Assembly (NCBI GenBank): GCA_002307055.1
Contig: DBTM01000026.1
Coordinates: 1 to 50,830, forward strand
Source: Clostridiales bacterium UBA1316
GTDB lineage: Bacteria; Bacillota; Clostridia; Oscillospirales; Oscillospiraceae
DNA: 50,830 bases
Direction: 5' to 3'
Below the pieces are notes generated by a model. It saw only the letters and a program-made list of their open reading frames with translations, was not told the DNA's origin and ran no database searches. Each line of letters opens with the position of its first letter. Position 1 is the stretch's first letter. Positions 1 through 8,895 of the stretch are shown one piece after another. The position numbers and the translations under genes were made by a program.

Positions 1-1891
1 CGCTGGGCATGCGCCAGTCGCCGCGGGGAGATAGGCATACGGAGCCGACTTTTACGCCGTCAGGGAGACAGGAGCGTTTGAACTGCTGGGAAAAGAAGCG
101 CTTATAGAAGGTCTCCAGCCATTTGCAGATGATCACCGGCTCGTATACGCCGTTAAACGCGAGCATTGCGAGCTTTAATATCTTCGCCGGAGAAAAACCG
201 TTGCGCAGAAAATGGAACAGGAAAAAGTCGTGCAGCTCATACGGCCCGACGACATCCTCCGTCTTCTGTGCTATTTTACCCGCTTCGTCTGCCGGCAGCA
301 GCTCCGGGCTTATCGGAGTGTCAAGGATATCGGCAAGCACCGCAGCAGCCTGCTTATTGTCCGTCGTGTCGGCGTAATAGGAGACGAGATGCTTCACGAG
401 CGATTTCGGTACGCCGGAATTGACGCCGTAGTTGCTCATATGGTCGCCGTTGTAGGTGCACCAGCCAAGCGCCAGCTCCGATAAATCACCGGTGCCGATG
501 ACGAGGCCGCCCTCCTGGTTTGCCACATCAAACAGGATTTGCGTCCGTTCTCTGGCTTGAACGTTTTCGTAAGTGACGTCAAAAACGTCCGTCTCGTGGC
601 CGATATCCTTATAATGCAGCAGGCAGGCGTCTTTAATTGAAATTTCTTTAAGTGTCACACCGAGCTCTTTCATCAGCGTGAGGGCATTTTGATAGGTGCG
701 GTCTGTCGTCCCGAGTCCGGGCATCGTGATGGCGATGATGCTCGTCGGCTCAAGCTGAAGAGCCCGGACGGCTTCGGCTGTTACAAGCAGCGCGAGCGTT
801 GAATCAAGGCCGCCGGATATGGCGATCACGGCCTTTTGAATGCCTGTTTTCCGCATCCGCTCCGCGAGGCCGACGGACTGCAGCTTGAAAATTTCTTTGC
901 ATCTGCCGAACTTTTCACTCTTGTCACGCGGGATAAAGGGGTGCGCGTCAACAGTAAAGCTCTCTTGAACATCACGGTCATCCCGCACGCTGAATTCGAT
1001 AATACGATAATCGCCCGGCTCTGTTTTTCCCATAAAGCTGTTGAATTTTCTTCTGTCGTTCATCAGCTTCTCAATATCAATATCGGCATAAATATAAGAT
1101 GATGTCTCCGTGTAGGACGATTCCTTGGAAATAGTGTCATTTGCCGCTATCATCGCATGCCCGCTGAAGACAACATCGGTCGTCGACTCTCCTTGTCCCG
1201 CCGACGCAAAAGCGTAGCCGGTATAGCACCGCCCGGATTGCTGCCGGACAAGCTCGCGCCTGTAGTCGGATTTCGTCACCGTCTCGTTGCTCGCAGAAAG
1301 ATTCAGAATGAGATTCGCGCCGAACAGCACATGGCGGGAACTCGGCGGAATCGGCATCCAAAGATCCTCGCATATTTCAATGCCGACAGCAAGAGCAGAA
1401 TTCGAATTTTTAAACAGTATATTTTCACCGAACGGTACATCTGTACCGCATAATCTGACGGTGTCGCTGAGCCTGTTGACGGAGGAAGCAAACCATCTCT
1501 TTTCGTAAAACTCGTTATAATTCGGAATAAAGGTCTTCGGTATCACAGCGAGAATCCTGCCGTAATGGATGACGACCGCACAGTTAAAAAGCTGATTATC
1601 CGCTTCCACAGGCATACCGACCGCGGCGAGGACATCACAGCCGCGCGTTTTCTCCAATATCGTATTCAGTGCTTCCAGCGCTCCATTCAAGAGGCTGCTC
1701 TGGTGAAAAAGGTCGGAGCAGGTATAGCCGGTAACGGACAGCTCCGGGAATACCATGACTTTGACCGCGTGGTCTTCCGCTCCTTTTAGAATCAGTTTTG
1801 ATATCTCGTGCGCGTTAAACGACGTGTCACCGACAGCGACGCGGGGAACAGCCGCCGCCGCGCGGATATATCCATATTTCCCTAATTTCAT
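1..1891 (-). CDS. nadE: Glutamine-dependent NAD+ synthetase (C-terminus cut by window edge)
   Basis: Amidates nicotinic acid adenine dinucleotide to NAD+ with ATP, taking ammonia from glutamine; last step of NAD synthesis in the cytoplasm. About 630 codons are visible from the ATG at 1891, preceded by a GGAGG site, and the frame stays open to base 1. The N-terminal nitrilase-like glutaminase domain shows the FPELSVTGY glutamate region and the nucleophile Cys174 in EICEDLW. The C-terminal synthetase domain carries the ATP-pyrophosphatase loop SGGLDS at about residues 359-364. Two-domain NadE proteins are usually about 640-680 residues, so little is missing. It lies 61 nt downstream of the M20 peptidase gene on the same strand and is probably co-transcribed with it. 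Identification is firm from the motifs. Confidence 0.95.
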   Translation of the reverse strand, partial: MKLGKYGYIRAAAAVPRVAVGDTSFNAHEISKLILKGAEDHAVKVMVFPELSVTGYTCSDLFHQSSLLNGALEALNTILEKTRGCDVLAAVGMPVEADNQLFNCAVVIHYGRILAVIPKTFIPNYNEFYEKRWFASSVNRLSDTVRLCGTDVPFGENILFKNSNSALAVGIEICEDLWMPIPPSSRHVLFGANLILNLSASNETVTKSDYRRELVRQQSGRCYTGYAFASAGQGESTTDVVFSGHAMIAANDTISKESSYTETSSYIYADIDIEKLMNDRRKFNSFMGKTEPGDYRIIEFSVRDDRDVQESFTVDAHPFIPRDKSEKFGRCKEIFKLQSVGLAERMRKTGIQKAVIAISGGLDSTLALLVTAEAVRALQLEPTSIIAITMPGLGTTDRTYQNALTLMKELGVTLKEISIKDACLLHYKDIGHETDVFDVTYENVQARERTQILFDVANQEGGLVIGTGDLSELALGWCTYNGDHMSNYGVNSGVPKSLVKHLVSYYADTTDNKQAAAVLADILDTPISPELLPADEAGKIAQKTEDVVGPYELHDFFLFHFLRNGFSPAKILKLAMLAFNGVYEPVIICKWLETFYKRFFSQQFKRSCLPDGVKVGSVCLSPRGDWRMPS

Positions 1892-1952
1892 GTGTTACCT
1901 CCGCCTTAATCCAAAGGCAATGCTGTTTTGGATTACATTAATGCTCGTGCGT

Positions 1953-3071
1953 TTACTCATCCATTGTCATAAGCGTAAGTGTCAGGTCAGCGATTCGGAT
2001 AATTTCCTCTACGGTTGTAAATTCATCGCACGCATGGATGCGGTTCATCGCATTGGCCACAACAATACCGGCGATACCGTTTTGAGCGATGATATTGTTG
2101 TCGCTGCCGCCAAAAGTTTTAACAATCGCCACCGGCAGCCTGAGCATATTGCAGGCATTTTCGAAGCGCGATAAAACCGGATGCTCCAGCGGCGTTTCAT
2201 AGGCAATTGACGCTGTGAAGAGGTCAAAATCAAAAGTCGCGTGCGCGGCGCTTGAGGAGCGTTCAAACTGTTTGCGAATCAGCTCCGCCTGCTTTTTGGC
2301 TTTTTCATGGTTGAGGCTGCGAACTTCACCTTTAACGACGCACATATCCGGCACGATATTTGTGCCCAGGCCGCCGGAGATCATCCCGATATTCATGGAA
2401 GTCTCCTCATCAATTCGGCCCATCGGCATCATACTGATGGCATCGGCGGCTACCGCTATGGCGTGAATGCCTTTCTGCGGCGCGAACCCCGCGTGGGATG
2501 CTTTGCCGTGGACGGTGACGGTGAACGACAGGATACTCGGCGCACTATAAGCCGCCGTACCGACAAGGCCCATCAAGTCGAGGACATAGGCCTCTTCCGA
2601 CATGACTTTGGCGAAATCAAATACCTGGCTGCCTTTGCAATATACTTCCTCCGCGACTGTAAAAAGTACCTCGATCGGCCCATGCGGCAGGTTTTGTTCC
2701 TTAATGACCGTCAGGGCTTCTATTATCGCCGCGACACCGGTCAGGTCGTCAGCGCCGAGCACGGTATCGCCGCAGCTTCTGATGGAACCGTCGTCACTGA
2801 TGACAGCGGCTTTACCTCTTGACGGTTCAACGGTATCAAGGTGGGCGCAAAACAGCAGCGCCTTCTTATTTGAATCCCCGTTAAGGTACCCATAAATATT
2901 GCCGCAATTGCCGCCGATCTGCTCACCGGCATCATCTTCAATGACCATCACGCCAAGCGAATGCAGCTTATTTTTTACGTAATCACCCATCTGTCTCTCA
3001 GCGTAGGAAGGGCTGTCGATAGAAACAAGCTTTGTGAATTCATCTATAATCCGCACCTGGTTTATACCCAT
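1953..3071 (-). CDS. M20-family metallopeptidase, peptidase T-like
   Basis: A 372-residue cytoplasmic zinc aminopeptidase/dipeptidase-type protein. The family metal and catalytic signature is complete: HLDT with His77 and Asp79, GADDLTG around residues 106-112, the catalytic glutamate pair in AEEV at 141-142, and a later metal-binding Asp near 165. It most resembles the short PepT-like M20 subgroup rather than classical PepT of about 410 residues. The ATG at 3071 has GGAGG about 6 nt upstream. It is divergent from ridA, with a 130-bp shared promoter region, and precedes nadE. Substrate cannot be told from sequence; tripeptidase, dipeptidase or another amidohydrolase activity are all possible. 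Confidence 0.87.
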   Translation of the reverse strand: MGINQVRIIDEFTKLVSIDSPSYAERQMGDYVKNKLHSLGVMVIEDDAGEQIGGNCGNIYGYLNGDSNKKALLFCAHLDTVEPSRGKAAVISDDGSIRSCGDTVLGADDLTGVAAIIEALTVIKEQNLPHGPIEVLFTVAEEVYCKGSQVFDFAKVMSEEAYVLDLMGLVGTAAYSAPSILSFTVTVHGKASHAGFAPQKGIHAIAVAADAISMMPMGRIDEETSMNIGMISGGLGTNIVPDMCVVKGEVRSLNHEKAKKQAELIRKQFERSSSAAHATFDFDLFTASIAYETPLEHPVLSRFENACNMLRLPVAIVKTFGGSDNNIIAQNGIAGIVVANAMNRIHACDEFTTVEEIIRIADLTLTLMTMDE

Positions 3072-3129
3072 TTCGCACCTCCGTCACCGTTATACATAAT
3101 TGATGTTATGAAATTTCATTTTATCTCTA

Positions 3130-3158
3130 TTGACATAAAATGATATCATATGTATGGT
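3130..3158 (+). promoter_or_regulatory. Sigma-A-type promoter of ridA
   Basis: TTGACA (3130-3135), a 17-nt spacer and TATGGT (3153-3158). The upstream in-frame ATG at 3154 lies inside the -10 element, which argues that ridA starts at 3202 instead. Confidence 0.65.
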
Positions 3159-3201
3159 AAAATTAACAGTGATTTTTTTACAATACGAAAGGACAGTTAT
3201 T

Positions 3202-3585
3202 ATGGAAATGAATGAAATTAAAACAGCGCAGGCTCCGGCGGCTATTGGGCCTTATTCTCAGGCAATCAAGGCAGGCGGCTTTCTTTATACATCGGGGCAA
3301 ATCCCGCTTGACCCGGTAAGCGGCGCTGTCACGCCGGGTGATATCACGGTACAGGCTCGGCAGGTCCTCAATAATTTGCAGGCTGTGCTCCGCGCGGGCG
3401 GCTCCTCGCTGTCTGATGTCGTTAAAACAACGGTTTTTATCACAGACATGAATAACTTCGCCAGATTCAATGAAATTTACGCCGGATTTTTCACCGCGCC
3501 TTATCCCGCCAGGTCTTGCGTTGAGGTCTCGCGGCTCCCGAAGGATGTCCTCCTTGAGATTGAAGCTGTCGCTGTTGTAAAGTAA
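3202..3585 (+). CDS. ridA: RidA family enamine/imine deaminase
   Basis: RidA hydrolyses reactive enamines and imines, such as 2-aminoacrylate, released by PLP enzymes. The 127-residue product has the usual family length and carries the GPYSQA motif near the N-terminus, the conserved active-site Arg104 in PARSCVEV, and the LEIEAVA C-terminal signature. The start at 3202 is preferred because GAAAGGA lies about 9 nt upstream and because the earlier ATG falls in the promoter -10. It is followed by a PLP-dependent sulfhydrylase and a pyridoxal kinase gene. This fits a neighbourhood concerned with PLP chemistry, although each gene has its own promoter-like signal. Confidence 0.93.
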   Translation: MEMNEIKTAQAPAAIGPYSQAIKAGGFLYTSGQIPLDPVSGAVTPGDITVQARQVLNNLQAVLRAGGSSLSDVVKTTVFITDMNNFARFNEIYAGFFTAPYPARSCVEVSRLPKDVLLEIEAVAVVK

Positions 3586-3615
3586 TTGTTTCATAAAGAA
3601 AATTTTCATCACCTC

Positions 3616-3644
3616 TTGACATTTTGCTCCGAAGCGTTTATATT
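3616..3644 (+). promoter_or_regulatory. Strong sigma-A-type promoter of metY
   Basis: TTGACA (3616-3621), exactly 17 nt, then TATATT (3639-3644), about 57 nt before the metY start. I see no SAM riboswitch or T-box signature between promoter and gene. Confidence 0.75.
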
Positions 3645-3701
3645 CAATTCATATTAATTATATATGATTAATATGCAATTAAAACGAAAAGAGTGAAAGA
3701 T

Positions 3702-4985
3702 ATGGCTGAGAATAAAAAAAGGCGTTTTGAAACACTGCAGCTCCACGCGGGGCAGGAAACTCCGGATCCGGCCACCGGCTCCAGAGCCGTTCCGGTTTAC
3801 CAGACTTCCTCGTATGTGTTTGAAAACACGGCACAGGCTGCCGGGCGTTTTGGCCTCACCGAGGGCGGAAATATTTATACGCGCATCATGAATCCGACAA
3901 ATGACGTTTTTGAAAAACGTATCGCTGCGCTGGAAGGCGGCATCGGCGCTCTGGCACTCGCGAGCGGGGCTGCCGCCGTGACGTATTCTATCCAGAATAT
4001 CGCCCGGAGCGGTGACCACATCGTCTCCGCCAACACACTGTACGGCGGTACATACAATTTATTTGCGCATACTTTCAAGGATTTTGGTATTGAGGTCACT
4101 TTCGTTAATCCCGATATCCCCGGCATCTTTGAAAAAGCAATTAAGCCGAATACAAAGGCGTTCTTTATCGAGTCACTCGGTAATCCCAACTCCAGTATTA
4201 TCGACATAGAAGCCTTAGCAAAAATCGCGCATAAACACGGCATTCCGCTGATTGTCGACAACACCTTCTCGACACCTTACCTGCTCCGTCCGTTCGAATA
4301 CGGCGCGGATATCGTCGTCCATTCCGCAACAAAGTTCATCGGTGGGCATGGTACCTCCATCGGCGGCGTCCTCGTGGACAGCGGCAAATTCGACTGGACG
4401 GCTTCGGGCCGTTTCCCGATTCTAACAGAGCCGAACCCGAGTTACCACGGCGCACGCTTTACCGAAGTCGCCGGTGCCGCCGCTTATATCACCAAAGCAA
4501 GGGTTACGCTTCTTCGCGACACCGGCGCTGCTTTGAGTCCTTTCAATTCATTTCTTTTCCTGCAGGGACTTGAAACACTGTCGCTCCGTGTTGAGCGCCA
4601 TGTTGAGAACACTCTCAAGGTAATTGAGTTCTTGAAAAAGCATCCGCAGGTTGAAACAATCAATCACCCTGCTGTCGCAAGCAGCCCCTATAACAATTTG
4701 TATAAAAAGTATTATCCGAACGGCGGCGGCTCCATCTTCACGTTTGAAATAAAGGGCGGCGCAGCCGAGGCCAGAGCTTTTATTGACAAGCTGCAGCTCT
4801 TCTCGCAGCTGGCCAATGTCGCCGACTCAAAATCACTCGTCATCCATCCCGGCAGCACAACGCATTCACAAATGAGTGCGCAGGAGCTTTTGGATTCTGG
4901 GATAAAGCCCAACTCCATCCGCCTTTCCATCGGCACCGAGCATATCGACGATCTGATTGAGGATCTCGAGCAAGCTTTCAAATAA
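3702..4985 (+). CDS. metY: O-acetylhomoserine/O-acetylserine sulfhydrylase
   Basis: A PLP enzyme of the Cys/Met metabolism family that makes homocysteine from O-acetylhomoserine and sulfide. The 427-residue length fits MetY, which is longer than MetB/MetC at about 380-400. Visible landmarks are the N-terminal ETLQLHAG, the phosphate-binding YGGTYNLF around 114-121, and the PLP lysine K211 in HSATKFIGGHG. The ATG at 3702 follows a purine-rich AAAAGAG at about 8 nt. An in-frame GTG at 3693 is possible but less well spaced. Sulfur donor and acyl preference cannot be read from the sequence. Confidence 0.92.
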   Translation: MAENKKRRFETLQLHAGQETPDPATGSRAVPVYQTSSYVFENTAQAAGRFGLTEGGNIYTRIMNPTNDVFEKRIAALEGGIGALALASGAAAVTYSIQNIARSGDHIVSANTLYGGTYNLFAHTFKDFGIEVTFVNPDIPGIFEKAIKPNTKAFFIESLGNPNSSIIDIEALAKIAHKHGIPLIVDNTFSTPYLLRPFEYGADIVVHSATKFIGGHGTSIGGVLVDSGKFDWTASGRFPILTEPNPSYHGARFTEVAGAAAYITKARVTLLRDTGAALSPFNSFLFLQGLETLSLRVERHVENTLKVIEFLKKHPQVETINHPAVASSPYNNLYKKYYPNGGGSIFTFEIKGGAAEARAFIDKLQLFSQLANVADSKSLVIHPGSTTHSQMSAQELLDSGIKPNSIRLSIGTEHIDDLIEDLEQAFK

Positions 4986-5015
4986 TTACGGTTCTTCATA
5001 ATTAACAAAATATAT

Positions 5016-5044
5016 TTGATTTTACGCGGCGTGTAGCGTACACT
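5016..5044 (+). promoter_or_regulatory. Promoter-like sequence upstream of the pyridoxal kinase gene
   Basis: TTGATT (5016-5021), 17 nt, TACACT (5039-5044), 47 nt before the start at 5092. There is no clear terminator after metY, so read-through is also possible. Confidence 0.5.
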
Positions 5045-5091
5045 GAGGCAATAAATGCTGCGGCATTAAATCTAGAATTGGAGTGTACGAC

Positions 5092-5940
5092 ATGCCCAGG
5101 CAAAAGAGAGTGGCGGCGATTCACGATATATCCTGTTTTGGGAAATGCTCACTGACCGTCGCACTGCCCATCATATCCAGTGCGGGTATTGAAACAAGCG
5201 TCATACCGACAGCCGTCCTATCAACGCACACCGGCGGGTTTACAGGCTATACGTATTGCGACCTGACAAGTGATATCCTGCCGATTGTTTCGCATTGGCA
5301 GACGCTTAATTTAAAGTTTGACGCCGTTTATACCGGCTTTCTCGGTTCATTTGAGCAAATTGACATTGTATCGGAAATATTCGACCGGCTTAAAACGGAC
5401 GATAACCTGATCGTTGTCGACCCCGTAATGGCCGATAACGGAAAGCTCTACGCGCTCTTCGGCGACGATTTCCCGCAGGGGATGAAAAAGCTCTGCGCCA
5501 AAGCCGACATCATCGTGCCAAACGTCACAGAAGCCTGCCTGCTCCTCGAAAAGCCCTACAAGCCCGGCCCCTACGAGGTGCCCTACATCGAGGATATATT
5601 GCGTGCCCTTGCCGCCCTCGGCCCGAAGCAGGTGATTTTAACCGGTATCTCATTCGACGATACCCAGCTCGGTGCCGCCAGTCTCGATACAACCTCCGGA
5701 AAAATCGATTATGCGCTTTCCCAGCGCATTGAGGGTTTATACCACGGGACGGGCGATGTGTTCGCCTCAACCCTCGTCGCCGGTCTCCTCACCGGCCACG
5801 ACCTGAGCCGATCAGTACAAATTGCCGTTGACTTTACTGTAAAAAGCATTATTCGAACCAAAGAAGCCGGCACCGATATCCGATATGGCGTCAATTTCGA
5901 AGCAGGGCTTGGGGAACTGGCGGGACAATTGAACCGTTGA
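5092..5940 (+). CDS. pdxY: Pyridoxal/pyridoxamine kinase (PdxY/PdxK family)
   Basis: Phosphorylates pyridoxal or pyridoxamine to the active cofactor in the B6 salvage pathway; ribokinase-like fold. The 282-residue protein opens with the family pattern HDISCFGKCSLT, has STHTGGF for substrate binding, and ends with the ATP/catalytic motif GTGD at 219-222 (Asp222 the catalytic base). The start at 5092 has GGAG 8 nt upstream; the GTG at 5083 overlaps that site. Its position behind the PLP enzyme MetY and RidA supports a role in PLP supply. A hydroxymethylpyrimidine kinase (ThiD) is the main alternative, but the motifs fit the PdxY group better. PdxY versus PdxK is not settled. Confidence 0.87.
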   Translation: MPRQKRVAAIHDISCFGKCSLTVALPIISSAGIETSVIPTAVLSTHTGGFTGYTYCDLTSDILPIVSHWQTLNLKFDAVYTGFLGSFEQIDIVSEIFDRLKTDDNLIVVDPVMADNGKLYALFGDDFPQGMKKLCAKADIIVPNVTEACLLLEKPYKPGPYEVPYIEDILRALAALGPKQVILTGISFDDTQLGAASLDTTSGKIDYALSQRIEGLYHGTGDVFASTLVAGLLTGHDLSRSVQIAVDFTVKSIIRTKEAGTDIRYGVNFEAGLGELAGQLNR

Positions 5941-5961
5941 TTTTTTTGACTATAATAACAT

Positions 5962-5997
5962 AAGGGGCTGTATCTACTGTTTTAGATACAGCCCCTT
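5962..5997. terminator. Perfect 14-bp hairpin between convergent genes
   Basis: Arms 5962-5975 and 5984-5997 are perfectly complementary, with an 8-nt loop. It sits between the kinase stop at 5940 and the convergent J-protein stop at 6004. A good U-tract is lacking on both sides, so it is a terminator-like or mRNA-end-protecting hairpin rather than a textbook intrinsic terminator. Confidence 0.6.
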
Positions 5998-6003
5998 GCA
6001 GTA

Positions 6004-7194
6004 TTATGTATCATTATTGGTAATAATCCATTTATCAGGCGATATAAGTCTAATATATTGCTTAAGATTTCTGTCCAATGAATATGTGTTATAGTTAGCC
6101 TCTTTATAATTTCTGGATATTGTCATGAATTCTGTTTGTGCTATTCCCACCATAGAGCTGATATCTATTATTATCGGTGTATACTGTTGATCAATAATGG
6201 CATGTTTAATAACGGGCAGTACTTCTGTTAGTGTGAAATTATATTCCTCACAGCGATAATTCTCCAATTGCCGCGCAAGCTCAGCTTCACCTTGTTTCTT
6301 ATATATTGAAACAAGATCCGGATAATCAATTTCATTCATTTCCAAGTGAATAGCTGACGAGCATTGATAGAACGCTGCATTTTCTTTGATTCTATCAATA
6401 ACGTCTTTGCGATAATCAGTCTCTGTTTTAAGTATTGTTCTCGCATCTGACATTAATTTCTTCACTTGCGTATAACTTAAGTTATAATCTGCTAAAGTTA
6501 AATTAACATATTCTCCCGGCACGGACGCTTTATCATTTGCGTTTGCATATGAAATCGCTGATGAGATTTTAATTGCTAATAAAGACAGCGCTAATAATAA
6601 TACTACAAATACACGAAATACGTTTGTGTTCCATACCAGCTTCATAACAACTTTTGCTCTGTCTCTTAACGGTAATGATTCAGGTTGCTTAAAATAGAAA
6701 TAATCCGGCACTGGTTTGCGCTGTGCGTCAACGAGTTTTGACACAATCTTACGCAATAATGAATCTCTTAACCTGAGTTTTTGCTGGTTTGTTTGTCCCC
6801 ACGCAGGATTGAAATCAATTGGTTCCGGAATTTCATGATAAAGATAAGAATAGTTCTCTTGTTGAAGGGTGGGTATATCAATCTGTACTGTTGGCACAGG
6901 AGACAGTTCTTCGAAATGCTGTGAGGTTTCCTCATTCACCAGTGTCGACAAGATTATAGGCTGTTGCTTTGTTTCTTTCGTCGGCTCTTTCGTCGGCTCT
7001 TCATGCGACGGGGCTGAATCAATTTCACTTAGGCTGGCGGTCAAATGTATAGCAAAACGATATGCTTCTCTCAGCTGCATAAAACCTTCTGGATCGATTT
7101 CAGGATGGTGCTTTTTTGATAGAGCCGAGAATGCTTTCTTTATTATATCAGGATCACGAGTAGGGGTTATGCCCAAAATATCCCAGCAGTTCAC
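6004..7194 (-). CDS. Membrane-anchored J-domain-like co-chaperone
   Basis: The 396-residue protein begins with a short J-domain (about residues 1-50: WDILGI, then KKAFSALSKKHHPE, then FMQLREAY). The canonical HPD tripeptide that stimulates Hsp70 ATPase is HPE here (His30-Pro31-Glu32). A Thr/Lys/Glu-rich linker (about 60-110) follows, then a single transmembrane helix at about 192-212 and a C-terminal region of about 180 residues that I do not recognise. It starts with GTG at 7194, overlapping the upstream stop by 3 nt, so it is translationally coupled to the Hsp70 genes and is probably their partner. It looks more AT-rich than its neighbours, possibly from transfer or relaxed selection. The C-terminal role is unknown. 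Confidence 0.8.
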   Translation of the reverse strand: MNCWDILGITPTRDPDIIKKAFSALSKKHHPEIDPEGFMQLREAYRFAIHLTASLSEIDSAPSHEEPTKEPTKETKQQPIILSTLVNEETSQHFEELSPVPTVQIDIPTLQQENYSYLYHEIPEPIDFNPAWGQTNQQKLRLRDSLLRKIVSKLVDAQRKPVPDYFYFKQPESLPLRDRAKVVMKLVWNTNVFRVFVVLLLALSLLAIKISSAISYANANDKASVPGEYVNLTLADYNLSYTQVKKLMSDARTILKTETDYRKDVIDRIKENAAFYQCSSAIHLEMNEIDYPDLVSIYKKQGEAELARQLENYRCEEYNFTLTEVLPVIKHAIIDQQYTPIIIDISSMVGIAQTEFMTISRNYKEANYNTYSLDRNLKQYIRLISPDKWIITNNDT

Positions 7195-7619
7195 CTTTCG
7201 TAACCTCCAGAAAGTCCATAATTGTCATCTTCCTGCTGCTCCAGAAACTGTGTAAACCGTTGTCGGGCTTTTCCGATCTCTCCAATATGATTCTGCGCAA
7301 GAACAGAAACGAAAAGATTCATTTCCGCTTGTACGATTTCACGGGTAATGCCTGTACATTCCTCATATAAACGAGCACCCCATTCTAGTAAAAAGCGATT
7401 TTCGTCCTGATCTCTTGGTGATATTTTTAATTTTTGCAATTCTTTGCGGCGTATTGCAAGTTCTTCTTGTGATATATTTTTATTGGTAAGGATCAACTTG
7501 GTTTGAGTTTCACAGGTCTGCTTGCAAGTGGCATCAACCTCTAGAATACCATTAATATCATATGTGAACCGAAGCTCAACCACGATGTTACCGGCTGGAG
7601 CACGTGGTACATTCATCAT
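7191..7619 (-). CDS. C-terminal substrate-binding half of the split Hsp70
   Basis: This 142-residue frame continues the Hsp70 in 7588-8895 after a +1 shift. It contains the end of the beta-sandwich substrate-binding domain (VPRAPAGN, then DINGILEVDA, matching the DnaK pattern PPAPRG...DANGIL.V.A) and a short helical segment. Reading this frame upstream of its ATG-ATG start gives LGQI, which aligns with the LGQF region of DnaK. The homology is therefore continuous across the break and the frames overlap 7588-7619. Either ribosomes shift frame, or the half is made separately from the ATG at 7619, or the gene is broken, or the assembly has an indel. Even joined, the protein (about 570 residues) has a shortened lid relative to DnaK of about 610-640. 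Confidence 0.7.
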   Translation of the reverse strand: MMNVPRAPAGNIVVELRFTYDINGILEVDATCKQTCETQTKLILTNKNISQEELAIRRKELQKLKISPRDQDENRFLLEWGARLYEECTGITREIVQAEMNLFVSVLAQNHIGEIGKARQRFTQFLEQQEDDNYGLSGGYER

Positions 7620-8895
7620 AATCTGACCAAGCCAAATATTTTAAAACTGACGAGGATTCCCCTTGGTATATATCTAGTGTTAAAAATGCTTGATTATCTC
7701 TCAGTGTTGTATATCTGCGTGCCCTGCTTGCAGGAAGCGATGTATTTCGTTCAATGACGGGAGAAAATTCATTCAAGTCTCCGGTTATCGTATTGACCAC
7801 CTTCGTCCCGAGAGTGAAGGGACAGATATCTGTCATAATCATATCTTTTATGCTGTTTTCCCTTGCTTTAATTCCCGTGATAATTGCTACGCCAAAAGCT
7901 ATGGCTTTATCAGGATCTACTGCACAGAGCGGGTTTTTGCCCGTTAAATGCTGCAAGAAGCTTTGCACTAGGGGCATTTTACCTGAACCACCCACCAGAA
8001 CAATTTCATCTATGGCGTTTATATGCTTATTGCTGTCTTTTAAAGCGTGTTTGAGAACTGTCTTTATTTTAGAAAACAGCGGCGTACAAATCTCCAGCAG
8101 TACTTGATTGGCTAGGTACATTTCATAAGTAACTTCTTTATAAACATACATCATCATCGCCTGATCGGATGTTGATAGGTTAATTTTGCACTGTTCTGCC
8201 ATTTTGCAGATTGATGCTTGCTCTGTCAGGCTTAATTGCTGTTTGAGCATCGGATACTTCGCATAAAACGCATCTGTTATTGCTTTATTAATATCGTCGC
8301 CGCCCAGGTGATTATCCCCTGCTACAGCTATGATGTCGACGATATTTTCGAAAATCTCGACGACTGAAATATCGAGCGTACCACCTCCGAAATCCACCAC
8401 AAGATATGTTCCGCTGTCTCCGGTCGCGTGCCGATATGCGATAGCCGCCGCAGAAGGCTCATTGATGATGCGGTCTACACGAAAACCCGCTAATTCACCG
8501 GCGAGCTTCGTCTGAGCGCGCTGGTTATTATTGAAATATGCCGGAACACTGATAATTGCCTCCGTCACCGGCTCATTCAAAAAGGCCTCCGCATCTTCTT
8601 TGAGACGGCGCAGGATTATCGCCGATAATTCCTCCGGCCGAAACGCTTTATTTCGCAATTTATAAACTTTGTCTGTACCCATATATTGCTTGAAGCTCGA
8701 TGCCGTCTGTGTTGGGCGGGTTATAATACGTTCTTTGGCGGTTTTACCCGTTAATATTTCACCGTTTTCATCGATGCTTACGACAGATGGTGTTAAAAAA
8801 TCGCCCAGCGAATTGGGAATCAAAACACAATTCCCTTCCTGCCAAATGCAGCACAGACTGTTGGTCGTTCCTAAATCAATGCCGATGATTGCCAT
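7588..8895 (-). CDS. Hsp70/DnaK-like chaperone, nucleotide-binding domain (frame breaks in the substrate-binding domain)
   Basis: The 435-residue product has a full actin-like ATPase domain: phosphate-1 loop GIDLGTTNSL (5-14), phosphate-2 VVDFGGGTLDISVVE (about 172-186), NEPSAAAIAY, and adenosine motif VLVGGSGKMP. It then enters the substrate-binding domain (ERNTSLPASR, IYQGESSS) and leaves homology at 7646-7620, just after a TTTT/AAAA run, ending in a short unrelated tail. The ATG at 8895 has GGAAGGG about 8 nt upstream; an in-frame ATG at 8973 has no such support. It is not the main dnaK (no grpE, hrcA or dnaJ nearby) but a divergent Hsp70 paired with a dedicated membrane J-protein. Confidence 0.85.
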   Translation of the reverse strand: MAIIGIDLGTTNSLCCIWQEGNCVLIPNSLGDFLTPSVVSIDENGEILTGKTAKERIITRPTQTASSFKQYMGTDKVYKLRNKAFRPEELSAIILRRLKEDAEAFLNEPVTEAIISVPAYFNNNQRAQTKLAGELAGFRVDRIINEPSAAAIAYRHATGDSGTYLVVDFGGGTLDISVVEIFENIVDIIAVAGDNHLGGDDINKAITDAFYAKYPMLKQQLSLTEQASICKMAEQCKINLSTSDQAMMMYVYKEVTYEMYLANQVLLEICTPLFSKIKTVLKHALKDSNKHINAIDEIVLVGGSGKMPLVQSFLQHLTGKNPLCAVDPDKAIAFGVAIITGIKARENSIKDMIMTDICPFTLGTKVVNTITGDLNEFSPVIERNTSLPASRARRYTTLRDNQAFLTLDIYQGESSSVLKYLAWSDYDECTTCSSR

